17,820 nt of DNA from JBFMAE01 sp040756085 (GTDB lineage Bacteria > Desulfobacterota > BSN033 > UBA1163). The stretch spans positions 1 to 17,820 of the forward strand of contig JBFMAE010000104.1 of the NCBI GenBank assembly GCA_040756085.1, in the 5' to 3' direction. Below the pieces are notes generated by a model. It did not search any database and was not told the origin of the DNA. It saw only the letters and a list, made by a program, of their open reading frames with translations. Below are positions 1 to 5,781 of the stretch, in pieces. Made by a program: the position numbers and the translations under genes. Numbering within the stretch: the stretch's first letter is position 1; each line of letters opens with the position of its first letter.

Positions 1-40
1 GGCATCTTGAATTTTCCTTTTTTGAATTTAAAAAATTGGG

Positions 41-72
41 TCTAAGCATTTCAAATACTTAGAAAACTTTTT
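41..72 (+). promoter_or_regulatory. AT-rich near-palindrome followed by a T run; weak terminator or operator
   Basis: TCTAAG (41-46) pairs with CTTAGA (58-63), with ATTT/AAAT continuing the pairing inside, giving a 23-nt near-palindrome. Five T residues follow at 68-72. The stem has little GC, so a strong terminator is unlikely. It could close the transcript of a gene left of the window or be an operator for the promoter about 75 bp downstream. Only the symmetry is directly seen. Confidence 0.3.
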
Positions 73-139
73 ATCCTCAGAATCGTATATAAACTTATAT
101 GACCATGAAAAACTCAGGAAACTCCAGAAAAAGGTCCTC

Positions 140-166
140 TTGACAGGGGAGTGAAGGGAGTATAAT
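140..166 (+). promoter_or_regulatory. sigma70-type promoter for gmhA
   Basis: A perfect -35 hexamer TTGACA (140-145) and a perfect -10 hexamer TATAAT (161-166) are separated by 15 nt, two shorter than optimal. Transcription starting 6-8 nt after the -10 box would begin at about 172-174, only about 5 nt before the gmhA ATG at 178. The message would then be leaderless or nearly so. No other pair of hexamers this good was seen in the window. Confidence 0.65.
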
Positions 167-177
167 ATTCAGGTTCA

Positions 178-750
178 ATGGAAAATATCATTCTGAAGCG
201 ATTCAAAGAAAGTGCTGACGTTAAAACATGTTTTCTGGAAGAAAACCTTCACAAACTCATCGATGTAATTAAATTAATTTCTCATACCTTCGAGGCAAAA
301 AACAAACTCTTCTTCTTCGGAAATGGGGGAAGCGCTGCCGATGCCCAACATCTCGCTGCGGAATTTGTCAATCGATATCTGATGGAACGCCGACCGCTGC
401 CTGCCATTGCACTCACCACAGATACTTCCATTCTCACCAGTGTCTCCAACGATATGGCCTTTAACGAAATCTTCGCCAGACAGCTCAGGGCCCTTGGGAA
501 GAAAGGGGATGTCGCCATTGGCATCAGCACCAGCGGGAACTCCCCCAACATCATCAGGGCCTTTGAAGTGGCTAAAGAGATAAGAATGAAAACAGTGGCC
601 CTCACTGGAAACGATGGGGGGGGGCTTGCAAAGATCGCTGATTTCTCTCTCATCGTCTCCTCCACCAGCACCCCTCGCATCCAGGAGGCCCACATTCTCA
701 TCGGACACATCATCTGCGAAATGGTGGAGCATCAGCTCTTTATAAAGTGA
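178..750 (+). CDS. gmhA: D-sedoheptulose 7-phosphate isomerase
   Basis: This is a cytoplasmic SIS-domain enzyme that converts sedoheptulose 7-phosphate to D-glycero-D-manno-heptose 7-phosphate, the first step to the ADP-heptose used in LPS inner core. The 190-aa length is normal for GmhA. The SIS fold is marked by GNGGSAADAQH (48-58), a catalytic Glu at 62, the phosphate-binding STSGNS (117-122), and RIQEAHILIGH (167-177), which carries the conserved Gln169 and His177. The ATG at 178 gives the normal N-terminus (the ENL helix before the first SIS strand) but has only a weak AGG nearby; the promoter ends just upstream. A run of nine G (616-624) encodes the GGG of NDGGGL and is a possible slippage site. 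The heptose kinase/adenylyltransferase and GmhB are not in the window. A DiaA-like SIS protein is the main alternative, but the Gln/His pair favours GmhA. Confidence 0.9.
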   Translation: MENIILKRFKESADVKTCFLEENLHKLIDVIKLISHTFEAKNKLFFFGNGGSAADAQHLAAEFVNRYLMERRPLPAIALTTDTSILTSVSNDMAFNEIFARQLRALGKKGDVAIGISTSGNSPNIIRAFEVAKEIRMKTVALTGNDGGGLAKIADFSLIVSSTSTPRIQEAHILIGHIICEMVEHQLFIK

Positions 751-768
751 TCCCTTGAGAGGAGCGGT

Positions 769-1716
769 GTGAAAAAAAGGATAAAACCTCTTGACCTCCA
801 TCAGGTCACCTTAACCCCCCTGAAACGGAAAAAACATAAAGTGGGAAAAACACATTTTGCCGGAACCTGGAAGAGAGGAGGAGCCTTTATTGATTTTTTA
901 AACTCCCTGCCTGATATCCTGGCGGGTAAGGAGGTGAGGGAGGTTGTAGAACGAATCGCAGAAGCGGTCCGCCGAAAGAAGATGATCCTTCTGGGAATGG
1001 GCGCCCATCCCATCAAGGTAGGACTCAACCCTATTCTCATCGATTGGATGGAGAAAGGTGTATTGAAGGGCATTGGGATGAATGGGGCGGGCCTGATTCA
1101 CGATGTTGAAGTGGCAATGGTGGGGCACACCTCTGAGGAAGTGGATGAAGAACTCTCCAGGGGGACTTTTGGAATGGTGAGAGAGACTCATGAGATCATC
1201 AACCAAACCATTCAGAAGGGTGTGGAAGAGGGATTGGGCATGGGCGAAGCATTGGGCCGAAAAATCCTCAAAGGGAATTTCTCTTTCAAACACCTTTCCC
1301 TGCTTGCTGCCGGCCAGAGACTGGGAATTCCCATCACTGTCCATGTGGCCATCGGGACCGATATCACCCATATGGGGCCTTCGGCTGATGGGGCAGCCAT
1401 TGGGAAAGGCAGCCTCAAGGACTTCCATACCTTTGTCTCGCTTGTCTCAAAACTGGAGAAAGGGGTATTCATCAATCTGGGTTCGGCCGTCATCCTCCCC
1501 GAAGTCTTCCTAAAGGCTCTGGGTGTTGTCAGGAACCTGGGCTATCCTGTGTTCAACCTCACCACAGTGAATATGGATTTCATCCACCACTACCGCCCTT
1601 CCGTCAATGTGATCAGACGACCCACTCTAAAGGGGGGAAAGGGCTATACTCTGATCGGCCACCATGAGGTGATGTTTCCGCTTCTGGCCGCTGCCGTTCT
1701 CGAAAGACTCAAATGA
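769..1716 (+). CDS. deoxyhypusine synthase-like protein of unknown substrate
   Basis: The 315-aa protein starts at GTG 769, behind GGAG at 761-764 and 18 bp after gmhA, so the two are probably cotranscribed. I assign it to the deoxyhypusine synthase (DHS) superfamily by layout. A strand plus glycine turn, LGMGAHPIKVGLNP (75-88), resembles the 'SAGLRE' NAD site. GAGLIHDVEVA (106-116) resembles the 'TGAGIEHDL' motif. INLGSAVILPEVFLKAL (235-251) resembles the 'GGG..KH' region. The C-terminus, LIGHHEVMFPLLAAAV (295-310), resembles 'DATLVFPLLVAE'. Lys288 and Lys291 lie where the family places its active-site lysine, but the alignment there is by eye. True DHS makes deoxyhypusine on eIF5A, which bacteria lack. 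Bacterial relatives are thought to act on free polyamines or are uncharacterised. No signal peptide or membrane segment is seen. Superfamily call moderate; function unknown. Confidence 0.6.
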   Translation: MKKRIKPLDLHQVTLTPLKRKKHKVGKTHFAGTWKRGGAFIDFLNSLPDILAGKEVREVVERIAEAVRRKKMILLGMGAHPIKVGLNPILIDWMEKGVLKGIGMNGAGLIHDVEVAMVGHTSEEVDEELSRGTFGMVRETHEIINQTIQKGVEEGLGMGEALGRKILKGNFSFKHLSLLAAGQRLGIPITVHVAIGTDITHMGPSADGAAIGKGSLKDFHTFVSLVSKLEKGVFINLGSAVILPEVFLKALGVVRNLGYPVFNLTTVNMDFIHHYRPSVNVIRRPTLKGGKGYTLIGHHEVMFPLLAAAVLERLK

Positions 1717-1824
1717 AAAGGATTCAAGGGTTCCAGAGGTCAAGGAGTCAAGTGAAATGAAAAAGAATTACATTAAATTTAAAAACACTTGAATCCATGA
1801 ACCCTCGAATCCTCGAACCCTTTT
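1716..1824. repeat. heptad-periodic imperfect inverted repeat (GGATTCA/AGGGTTC words)
   Basis: Two 39-nt arms (1716-1754 and 1786-1824) match in inverted orientation at roughly 31 of 39 positions around a 31-nt A/T-rich spacer. Each arm reads as successive 7-mers: left GGATTCA, AGGGTTC, CAGAGGT, CAAGGAG, TCAAGTG; right (reverse complement) GGGTTCG, AGGATTC, GAGGGTT, CATGGAT, TCAAGTG. The left arm begins on the last base of the upstream stop codon. A second copy of the same word family lies at 16873-16972. As RNA it would fold into a long, imperfect hairpin between two genes. Confidence 0.8.
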
Positions 1825-1836
1825 AATTAAAGCAGG

Positions 1837-1850
1837 AAGGAGTCCTCCTT
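1837..1850 (+). promoter_or_regulatory. ribosome-binding site inside a small inverted repeat
   Basis: AAGGAG (1837-1842) lies 8 nt before the ATG at 1851 and is followed by its own complement CTCCTT (1845-1850). The Shine-Dalgarno could close into a 5-bp stem with a 4-nt loop. This stem is short, so any effect on translation is inference. Confidence 0.4.
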
Positions 1851-2048
1851 ATGCTCGAGTGCCATTTAGAAAAAAACAAGGCACAGTGCACTTGTACCTA
1901 TGAGCCTTGCGAACGGAAGGGAAGATGTTGTGAGTGTATCACCTATCACCAGAAGATGAAGCAACTTCCTGGCTGTTTTTTCTCTCCGGAGGGCGAACGA
2001 ACTTACGATCGTTCGATCCGTCGTTTCATTGCTGAGAATAAACCTTAA
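1851..2048 (+). CDS. DUF6485 family small Cys-rich cytosolic protein
   Basis: This 65-aa protein has eight cysteines (4, 13, 15, 20, 26, 27, 29, 42) in the arrangement CTCTYEPCERKGRCCEC, followed by LPGCFFSPEGERTYDRSI. I recognise this as the DUF6485 family, often named 'cytosolic protein' in anaerobic bacteria and archaea. No function is established. The Cys spacing suggests bound zinc or an iron-sulfur centre; that is inference. The start has a good AAGGAG site. There is no signal peptide or membrane helix. It lies between a heptad inverted repeat upstream and a C-rich repeat downstream, so cotranscription with its neighbours is uncertain. The length is typical and it looks complete. Confidence 0.8.
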   Translation: MLECHLEKNKAQCTCTYEPCERKGRCCECITYHQKMKQLPGCFFSPEGERTYDRSIRRFIAENKP

Positions 2049-2051
2049 AAA

Positions 2052-2150
2052 TTTCCTCTCCCCCGGCGGGGGGGATAAAGGGGAGGGGGAAGATAATGAT
2101 CCATATCTCTTCACCCCCACCCACACCCTCCCCCGTCAGAGGGGGAGGGA
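2052..2150. repeat. C-rich/G-rich double hairpin repeat
   Basis: Two adjoining hairpins lie between the DUF6485 and galT-like genes. The first pairs a C/T-rich arm (2052-2064) with GGGGAGGGGGAA (2080-2091). The second is perfect: CCCTCCCCC (2126-2134), loop GTCAGA, GGGGGAGGG (2141-2149). Related C-rich arms appear at 5088-5135 and 11496-11562, so this is a dispersed family. The second hairpin ends 16 bp before the next ATG and its GGGAGG is the only Shine-Dalgarno-like run there. It lacks a T run, so it does not look like a simple terminator. Confidence 0.7.
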
Positions 2151-2165
2151 AATAGATGGTCATTT

Positions 2166-3182
2166 ATGGAAATCAAGTTTGAGCGGTTTCATCTCCAATC
2201 CGATCTTCGTTCTCCTCTGAAGGGATTTGAAACGATCTCTGTCCCAACCGAGGTCAGGATCGATCCCCTGACGAAGAGGAGGAGTCGAATCATCACCTGG
2301 GGTCTCCCTTCCAAAGACAAGTTTGACTTCTTCCAGATGGCAGAGGAATCGAAAGAATGTTTTTTCTGTCCGGAAAATGTTTTTTCGAAGACACCCCAGT
2401 TTTTAGAAGAGATCGTTCCGGAAGGAAGGATCTGTATCGGGAGGGCCATGGGTTTTCCCAACCTTAACCCGGTGGGAACCTATGGCAGTGTGGTTGTCCT
2501 TTGCCCTGAGCACTTTCTCAATCTCAACCAGTTCACACCTGAAAATTACGAAGAAGGTCTTTCGGTTTCTATTGAAATCATTCGAAGAACGATGGCCTAC
2601 GACCCGAATACTCGCTACTGGCAGATCAGCCAAAATTTCCTTCTTCCCGGAGGGAGCACCATCCTCCATCCGCATTTTCAGGTCATCGGAGACCCCATTC
2701 CGACGAATGAGATGGAGTGGTTATTGGACGCCTCCTCATCCTATTATCAAAGTAATGGAACCCTTTACTGGAACGATCTCGTCCGGATTGAACAGGGGCT
2801 TGAAAAACGCTTTATCACCAGCATGGGAACGGTTCACTGGTTTGTCTCCTTCGCTCCCATCGGGTTCAATGAAGTCTGTGGAACGGTCGAAGGCCATGGG
2901 TCGGTGGTTTCTCTCGGTAAAGAGGAGATCGTCTCCCTGGCCAAAGGGATCGTCTCTACCTTAAAATATTATGATGATAAAAACCTGAACAGCTTCAATT
3001 TCTCTATCTACTCCATCTCTGGTGAGTCATCACACCAGCTTCTCATCCGGATCATCTCCAGAACTCCCATCCAGCCTTACTACCTGAATGACTGGACCTC
3101 CTTCGAGGTCCTTCAATCCGAATTGACCTCGAATATCACTCCCGAGGAACTCTGCCGTGAAATCCGACCCTACTTCACTTAA
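2166..3182 (+). CDS. galactose-1-phosphate uridylyltransferase-like (GalT/HIT superfamily) protein
   Basis: This 338-aa protein has the GalT layout. SPLKGFE near the N-terminus is followed by a zinc-type CFFCPENVFSKTP (65-77; Cys65 and Cys68, as in the GalT 'CPxCPGN..TP'). QNFLLPGGSTILHPHFQ (156-172) is equivalent to the GalT 'N.G..AGAS..HPH.Q' active site, with His168 and His170; the second His would be the uridylylated one in GalT. Known GalT enzymes exchange UMP between UDP-glucose and galactose 1-phosphate, and relatives act as ADP-glucose or Ap4A phosphorylases, so the true substrate here is open. The ATG at 2166 gives a normal N-terminus but its Shine-Dalgarno is distant, within the upstream repeat. 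Its 3' end overlaps the phosphatase gene by 26 bp, implying translational coupling. No galK or galE is nearby, which argues against a classical galactose operon. Confidence 0.75.
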   Translation: MEIKFERFHLQSDLRSPLKGFETISVPTEVRIDPLTKRRSRIITWGLPSKDKFDFFQMAEESKECFFCPENVFSKTPQFLEEIVPEGRICIGRAMGFPNLNPVGTYGSVVVLCPEHFLNLNQFTPENYEEGLSVSIEIIRRTMAYDPNTRYWQISQNFLLPGGSTILHPHFQVIGDPIPTNEMEWLLDASSSYYQSNGTLYWNDLVRIEQGLEKRFITSMGTVHWFVSFAPIGFNEVCGTVEGHGSVVSLGKEEIVSLAKGIVSTLKYYDDKNLNSFNFSIYSISGESSHQLLIRIISRTPIQPYYLNDWTSFEVLQSELTSNITPEELCREIRPYFT

Positions 3183-4089
3183 AAGGGTAGCCTCCATCGA
3201 CATTGGGACCAACACGATCCTTCTCCTGATTGCAGAGATGGAAGGAGGAAAAATCAAACCTCTTTTTGAAAGGGAGACCATCGTCCGATTGGGTGAGGGT
3301 GTTCAGAAGAATGGAGTCCTCTTGCAAGAGGCCATGAATAGGGGAGTTCAAACACTGGCCCGATATCTTGAACAGTGTCGGAAAATGGAAGTCCAGAAAA
3401 TCTTTGCTGCCGGAACGAGTGCCCTCAGAGAAGCCAAAAACTCCAGGGATTTCTTAAAAATAGTTGAAGAAAAACTCAAGTTCCCCATTGAGGTTATCTC
3501 CGGTGAAGAAGAAGCTCAACTCTCTTATTTGGCTGTCGCGAAGGATCTCAAGGAGGTAAAAAAACCTATCCTTGTCGTAGATGTGGGTGGAGGAAGCACG
3601 GAGTTTATCCTTGGCAAAGGGGACCGGATCACCCAGTGGGTGAGCCTTCCTCTCGGTTCAGTCCGCTTCACAGAGCAGTTTCTCCTATCGGATCCAGTTC
3701 AAGAGGGAGAATGGGAGAAGATGGTGAGGGAAATCCAGAAATTACTTATGGACATCCCTCATTCAAAGGAACCCTTATCCATGGTAGCAGTAGGAGGGAC
3801 GGCTACGACCTTGGCCTCTGTTGAGCAAGGATTGGAGGAATTTATCCCCGAAAAGATTCACCATTTTATTTTGGAAAAGGAAGCATTAAAAAAACAGCTG
3901 CTTCTCTATCGGTCCAAAACCAATGATGAACGGAGAAAAATACCTGGCCTCCCTCCGGCTAGAGCGGATGTGGTCTTGGCAGGTGGGACAATCCTCTATA
4001 TGGCGATGGAGGATCTCCAGTGTCCCTCTGTCCTGATCAGTTGCCATGGGATGAGATATGGTCTCCTCTATAAAAGGCTCAACCTTTAG
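3157..4089 (+). CDS. Ppx/GppA family exopolyphosphatase / pppGpp phosphohydrolase
   Basis: This 310-aa protein is a two-lobed ASKHA-fold phosphatase of the short Ppx/GppA type. Visible motifs are the phosphate-1 loop ASIDIGTNTILLL (12-24), AAGTSALREAKN (84-95), ISGEEEAQLSY (114-124) with the likely catalytic Glu, and the phosphate-2 loop VDVGGGSTEF (141-150). Such enzymes remove terminal phosphate from polyphosphate and/or convert pppGpp to ppGpp; sequence alone does not separate the two. The long C-terminal extension of E. coli Ppx is absent, which is usual for this class. The start is GTG 3157, 26 bp inside the galT-like gene, with GAGGA at 3144-3148. It converges on the dehydrogenase gene with only 28 bp between the two stops and no visible terminator. 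Confidence 0.88.
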   Translation: MKSDPTSLKRVASIDIGTNTILLLIAEMEGGKIKPLFERETIVRLGEGVQKNGVLLQEAMNRGVQTLARYLEQCRKMEVQKIFAAGTSALREAKNSRDFLKIVEEKLKFPIEVISGEEEAQLSYLAVAKDLKEVKKPILVVDVGGGSTEFILGKGDRITQWVSLPLGSVRFTEQFLLSDPVQEGEWEKMVREIQKLLMDIPHSKEPLSMVAVGGTATTLASVEQGLEEFIPEKIHHFILEKEALKKQLLLYRSKTNDERRKIPGLPPARADVVLAGGTILYMAMEDLQCPSVLISCHGMRYGLLYKRLNL

Positions 4090-4117
4090 AGACCAAGGGA
4101 TGGAGCAAATAATCTTC

Positions 4118-4978
4118 TCATTCCTTCTTACGATAGTCGTACACCCCTTGTCCACTCTTTCGGCCCAAACGTCCGGCTTCAACCAATTTAACAAGAAGCG
4201 GCGCAGGTCGATATTTGTCACCCAATTCTTTATGAAAGGTTTCCATGCTGTTGAGAAGGATGTCGAGGCCAAAGGCATCTGCCGCAGCCAGTGGACCTAA
4301 GGGAAAACCGAGACCTCTCACGCAGCACCTGTCGATCTCTTCAGCACTGGCGATAGAACTTTCCAAAGCGAAGAAAGCTTCATTGACTAATGGAAGGTAG
4401 AGACGGTTGATGACAAAACCGGGGGAGTCCGCCACGGTCACGATCTCTTTGCCGCATCTTGTAAGGAATTCCATAACGGTATGGTGAGTCTCATCCGAAG
4501 TTTCCAACCCGCGCGCTATTTCGACCAAAGGGGTGAGGGCCGCAGGAACCAAGAAATGTGTTCCGATACACTTTTCGGGTCGGGAAGTTCCCGCGCCCAT
4601 TTCGGTAATGCTCAGGGTAGAGGTATTGCTTGCAAGAATGGTTTCTTTAGGACAGAGGGCATCCATTTTTTTGAATAATTCTTTTTTTACCTCAATGTCC
4701 TCAAAAACTGCCTCAATGACCAAGTCCACCCCGGAGAGTGCTTTGGCTAAATCTGTAGTCATGCTTATAAGGGAAATAACCTGGTCCATTGTTTCACTGT
4801 TTATTTTCCCTTTTTTAACCTGGTTATTTAAAAAATTTTTTATACTATTGAATCCCTTCTCTGTTGTCTCTTGAGAAACATCCACCATGATAGTTTCAAA
4901 ACCGCCTCTAGCGCAGACGATCCCGATCTGACTCCCCATCGTTCCCATTCCAACAACGCACACAGATTTGATTTTCAT
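4118..4978 (-). CDS. 3-hydroxyacyl-CoA dehydrogenase, NAD-dependent
   Basis: This 286-aa enzyme oxidises (S)-3-hydroxyacyl-CoA to 3-oxoacyl-CoA in fatty-acid or related acyl-CoA pathways, or works in reverse. The N-terminal Rossmann domain carries VCVVGMGTMG (6-15) and an acidic residue after strand 2 (VDVS, 32-35). SNTSTLSITEMG (117-128) and the active-site triad His141, Glu153 and Asn191 (NRL) are present; the C-terminal helical domain ends in GRKSGQGVYDYR. The usual 'HFFNP' at the active site reads HFLVP here, a variant that may reflect a non-standard acyl substrate. I chose ATG 4978 over an in-frame TTG at 4999 because AAGGGGGG sits just upstream of it. No thiolase or crotonase is next to it. 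The adjacent acyl-CoA synthetase stump suggests that an acyl-CoA cluster was once here. Confidence 0.9.
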   Translation of the reverse strand: MKIKSVCVVGMGTMGSQIGIVCARGGFETIMVDVSQETTEKGFNSIKNFLNNQVKKGKINSETMDQVISLISMTTDLAKALSGVDLVIEAVFEDIEVKKELFKKMDALCPKETILASNTSTLSITEMGAGTSRPEKCIGTHFLVPAALTPLVEIARGLETSDETHHTVMEFLTRCGKEIVTVADSPGFVINRLYLPLVNEAFFALESSIASAEEIDRCCVRGLGFPLGPLAAADAFGLDILLNSMETFHKELGDKYRPAPLLVKLVEAGRLGRKSGQGVYDYRKKE

Positions 4979-5062
4979 CTCAAATCCCCCCTTTTTCAAC
5001 TAATATCGAGGAAAAAATAGCAGGCTAATTCCATTGGGTCAATAAAATATTATGAATGATAC

Positions 5063-5166
5063 TAATACAAACGCAATAAATAAGTTTACCCCCCACCCAC
5101 CTCTCCCCTTCAAGGGGGGAGGGTTAGGGTGGGGGTGATGTCACTTTAGTAAATGCGTTTGTATTA
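5063..5166. mobile_element. MITE-like element with 13-bp terminal inverted repeats and a C-rich/G-rich core
   Basis: TAATACAAACGCA (5063-5075) is repeated exactly in inverse at 5154-5166. The next bases also partly match, and the core (5088-5135) is a C-rich arm followed by its G-rich complement, like those at 2052-2150 and 11496-11562. The element is about 104 bp and encodes nothing, so any mobility would need a transposase in trans. Its right end coincides with the point where acyl-CoA synthetase homology begins. No clear target duplication could be identified because the left flank seems to come from different DNA. Confidence 0.6.
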
Positions 5167-5499
5167 ATAGTCGGAGTCGTTCGCGATCCCCAGTTTGGAC
5201 CTGCCATTATGGTTGGCCTGGGCGGAATCCATACCGAGGTTTATAGGGATGTCGTTTTTCGATTGGCTCCCATAAATGAGAAAGATGTTTTTGAAATGGT
5301 ATCGGATTTAAAAGGACAGGCTCTGTTCAAAGGTTATCGGGGTTCAAAACCTGTGGATACGAAGGCTCTCGCTGATTGGCTGATCAAACTGGGAAGGCTT
5401 GCGTTGAAATTTGAAAAAATCCAACAGATCGATGTGAACCCCCTGTTGATTGTGGACGGTGAACCCGTGGCCGTGGATGCTACCATTATTTTTCGTTAA
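5167..5499 (+). pseudogene. C-terminal remnant of ADP-forming acyl-CoA synthetase (ATP-grasp subunit)
   Basis: From 5167 the frame reads IVGVVRDPQFGPAIMVGLGGIHTEVYRDVVFRLAP, then a segment ending in IQQIDVNPLLI and AVDATI. These are hallmarks of the C-terminal part of the ATP-grasp domain of acetate/acyl-CoA ligase (ADP-forming), where the full domain is about 230 aa and fused proteins are about 700 aa. Only about 110 codons remain. The first ATG is 5209 with no good ribosome site, and the coding match stops exactly at the inverted-repeat element on the left. The N-terminal part, with the CoA-binding domain and ATP-binding loop, is missing. The remaining frame is free of stops, which suggests a fairly recent break. 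It is almost certainly non-functional, though it could be an assembly or rearrangement boundary. Confidence 0.8.
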
Positions 5500-5516
5500 T
5501 TCAAATCAATATGGTC

Positions 5517-5686
5517 TCGTAAAAAGTCCCAAAACCGTCACTCCGGCGGAAGCCGAAGTCCAGACATTGTCCCTGCGAATGCAGGGAATCAGAGACATAT
5601 GAATTTGGATTCCTGTTTTCACAGGAAACCTTGGATTCCTGCTTTCGGAGGAATGACCAAGAATGTCGTTTTCCGACTTTTTACGA
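5517..5686. mobile_element. 170-bp inverted-repeat element with TCGTAAAAAGTC ends
   Basis: TCGTAAAAAGTC (5517-5528) and its exact inverse GACTTTTTACGA (5675-5686) bound a non-coding block. Inside are several copies of related stems: one around 5536-5562 (CTCCGGCGGAAGCC type) and two copies of GGATTCCTG[C/T]TTTC followed by an [A/G]GGA complement in the 3' half. This pattern (TIR, then 'cgtcattccgg..', then 'ggattcctgctttcgcaggaatgac') matches a non-autonomous repeat style I know from Desulfobacterota chromosomes. It begins 17 bp after the stop of the synthetase remnant. Confidence 0.65.
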
Positions 5687-5741
5687 ATTCATCAAACATT
5701 TCATAAAAAAGGGGGGTCTAGTTCACTAATTCGGTAACTTT

Positions 5742-5781
5742 TAAAAGTTTATATCTTCAACTAAAAGTTTATATCTTCAAC
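5742..5781. repeat. perfect 20-bp tandem duplication over the regulator's stop codon
   Basis: The 20-mer TAAAAGTTTATATCTTCAAC occurs at 5742-5761 and again, without a gap, at 5762-5781. On the - strand the second unit contains the last codons and the stop (TAA at 5769-5771) of the Crp/Fnr-type gene. The duplicate downstream therefore repeats the LKI-stop coding end. It leaves the protein unchanged. Confidence 0.9.

Noticed and set aside
274..801. Long - strand open frames opposite gmhA
   Set aside because: They are shadows of the gmhA codon pattern; gmhA has complete family motifs and a promoter, and these frames have none.
898..1428. - strand frame of 176 codons inside the deoxyhypusine-synthase-like gene
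   Set aside because: No ribosome site and low-complexity content; the + strand frame has an internal family layout and a good start.
2029..2220. + strand frame of 63 codons across the C-rich repeat
   Set aside because: It is the translation of the repeat and runs into the galT-like gene in another frame; no start signal.
4090..4117. Terminator between the convergent phosphatase and dehydrogenase genes
   Set aside because: The 28-bp gap has no GC stem or T run on either strand.
5209..5499. Treating the acyl-CoA synthetase fragment as a functional small gene
   Set aside because: It has only the C-terminal third of the domain, no ribosome site at the ATG, and homology that continues upstream of the ATG until the repeat.
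5517..5686. CRISPR array, because of repeated GGATTCCTG words
   Set aside because: Copies are few, unequal in spacing and arranged as inverted stems, and no cas gene is present.
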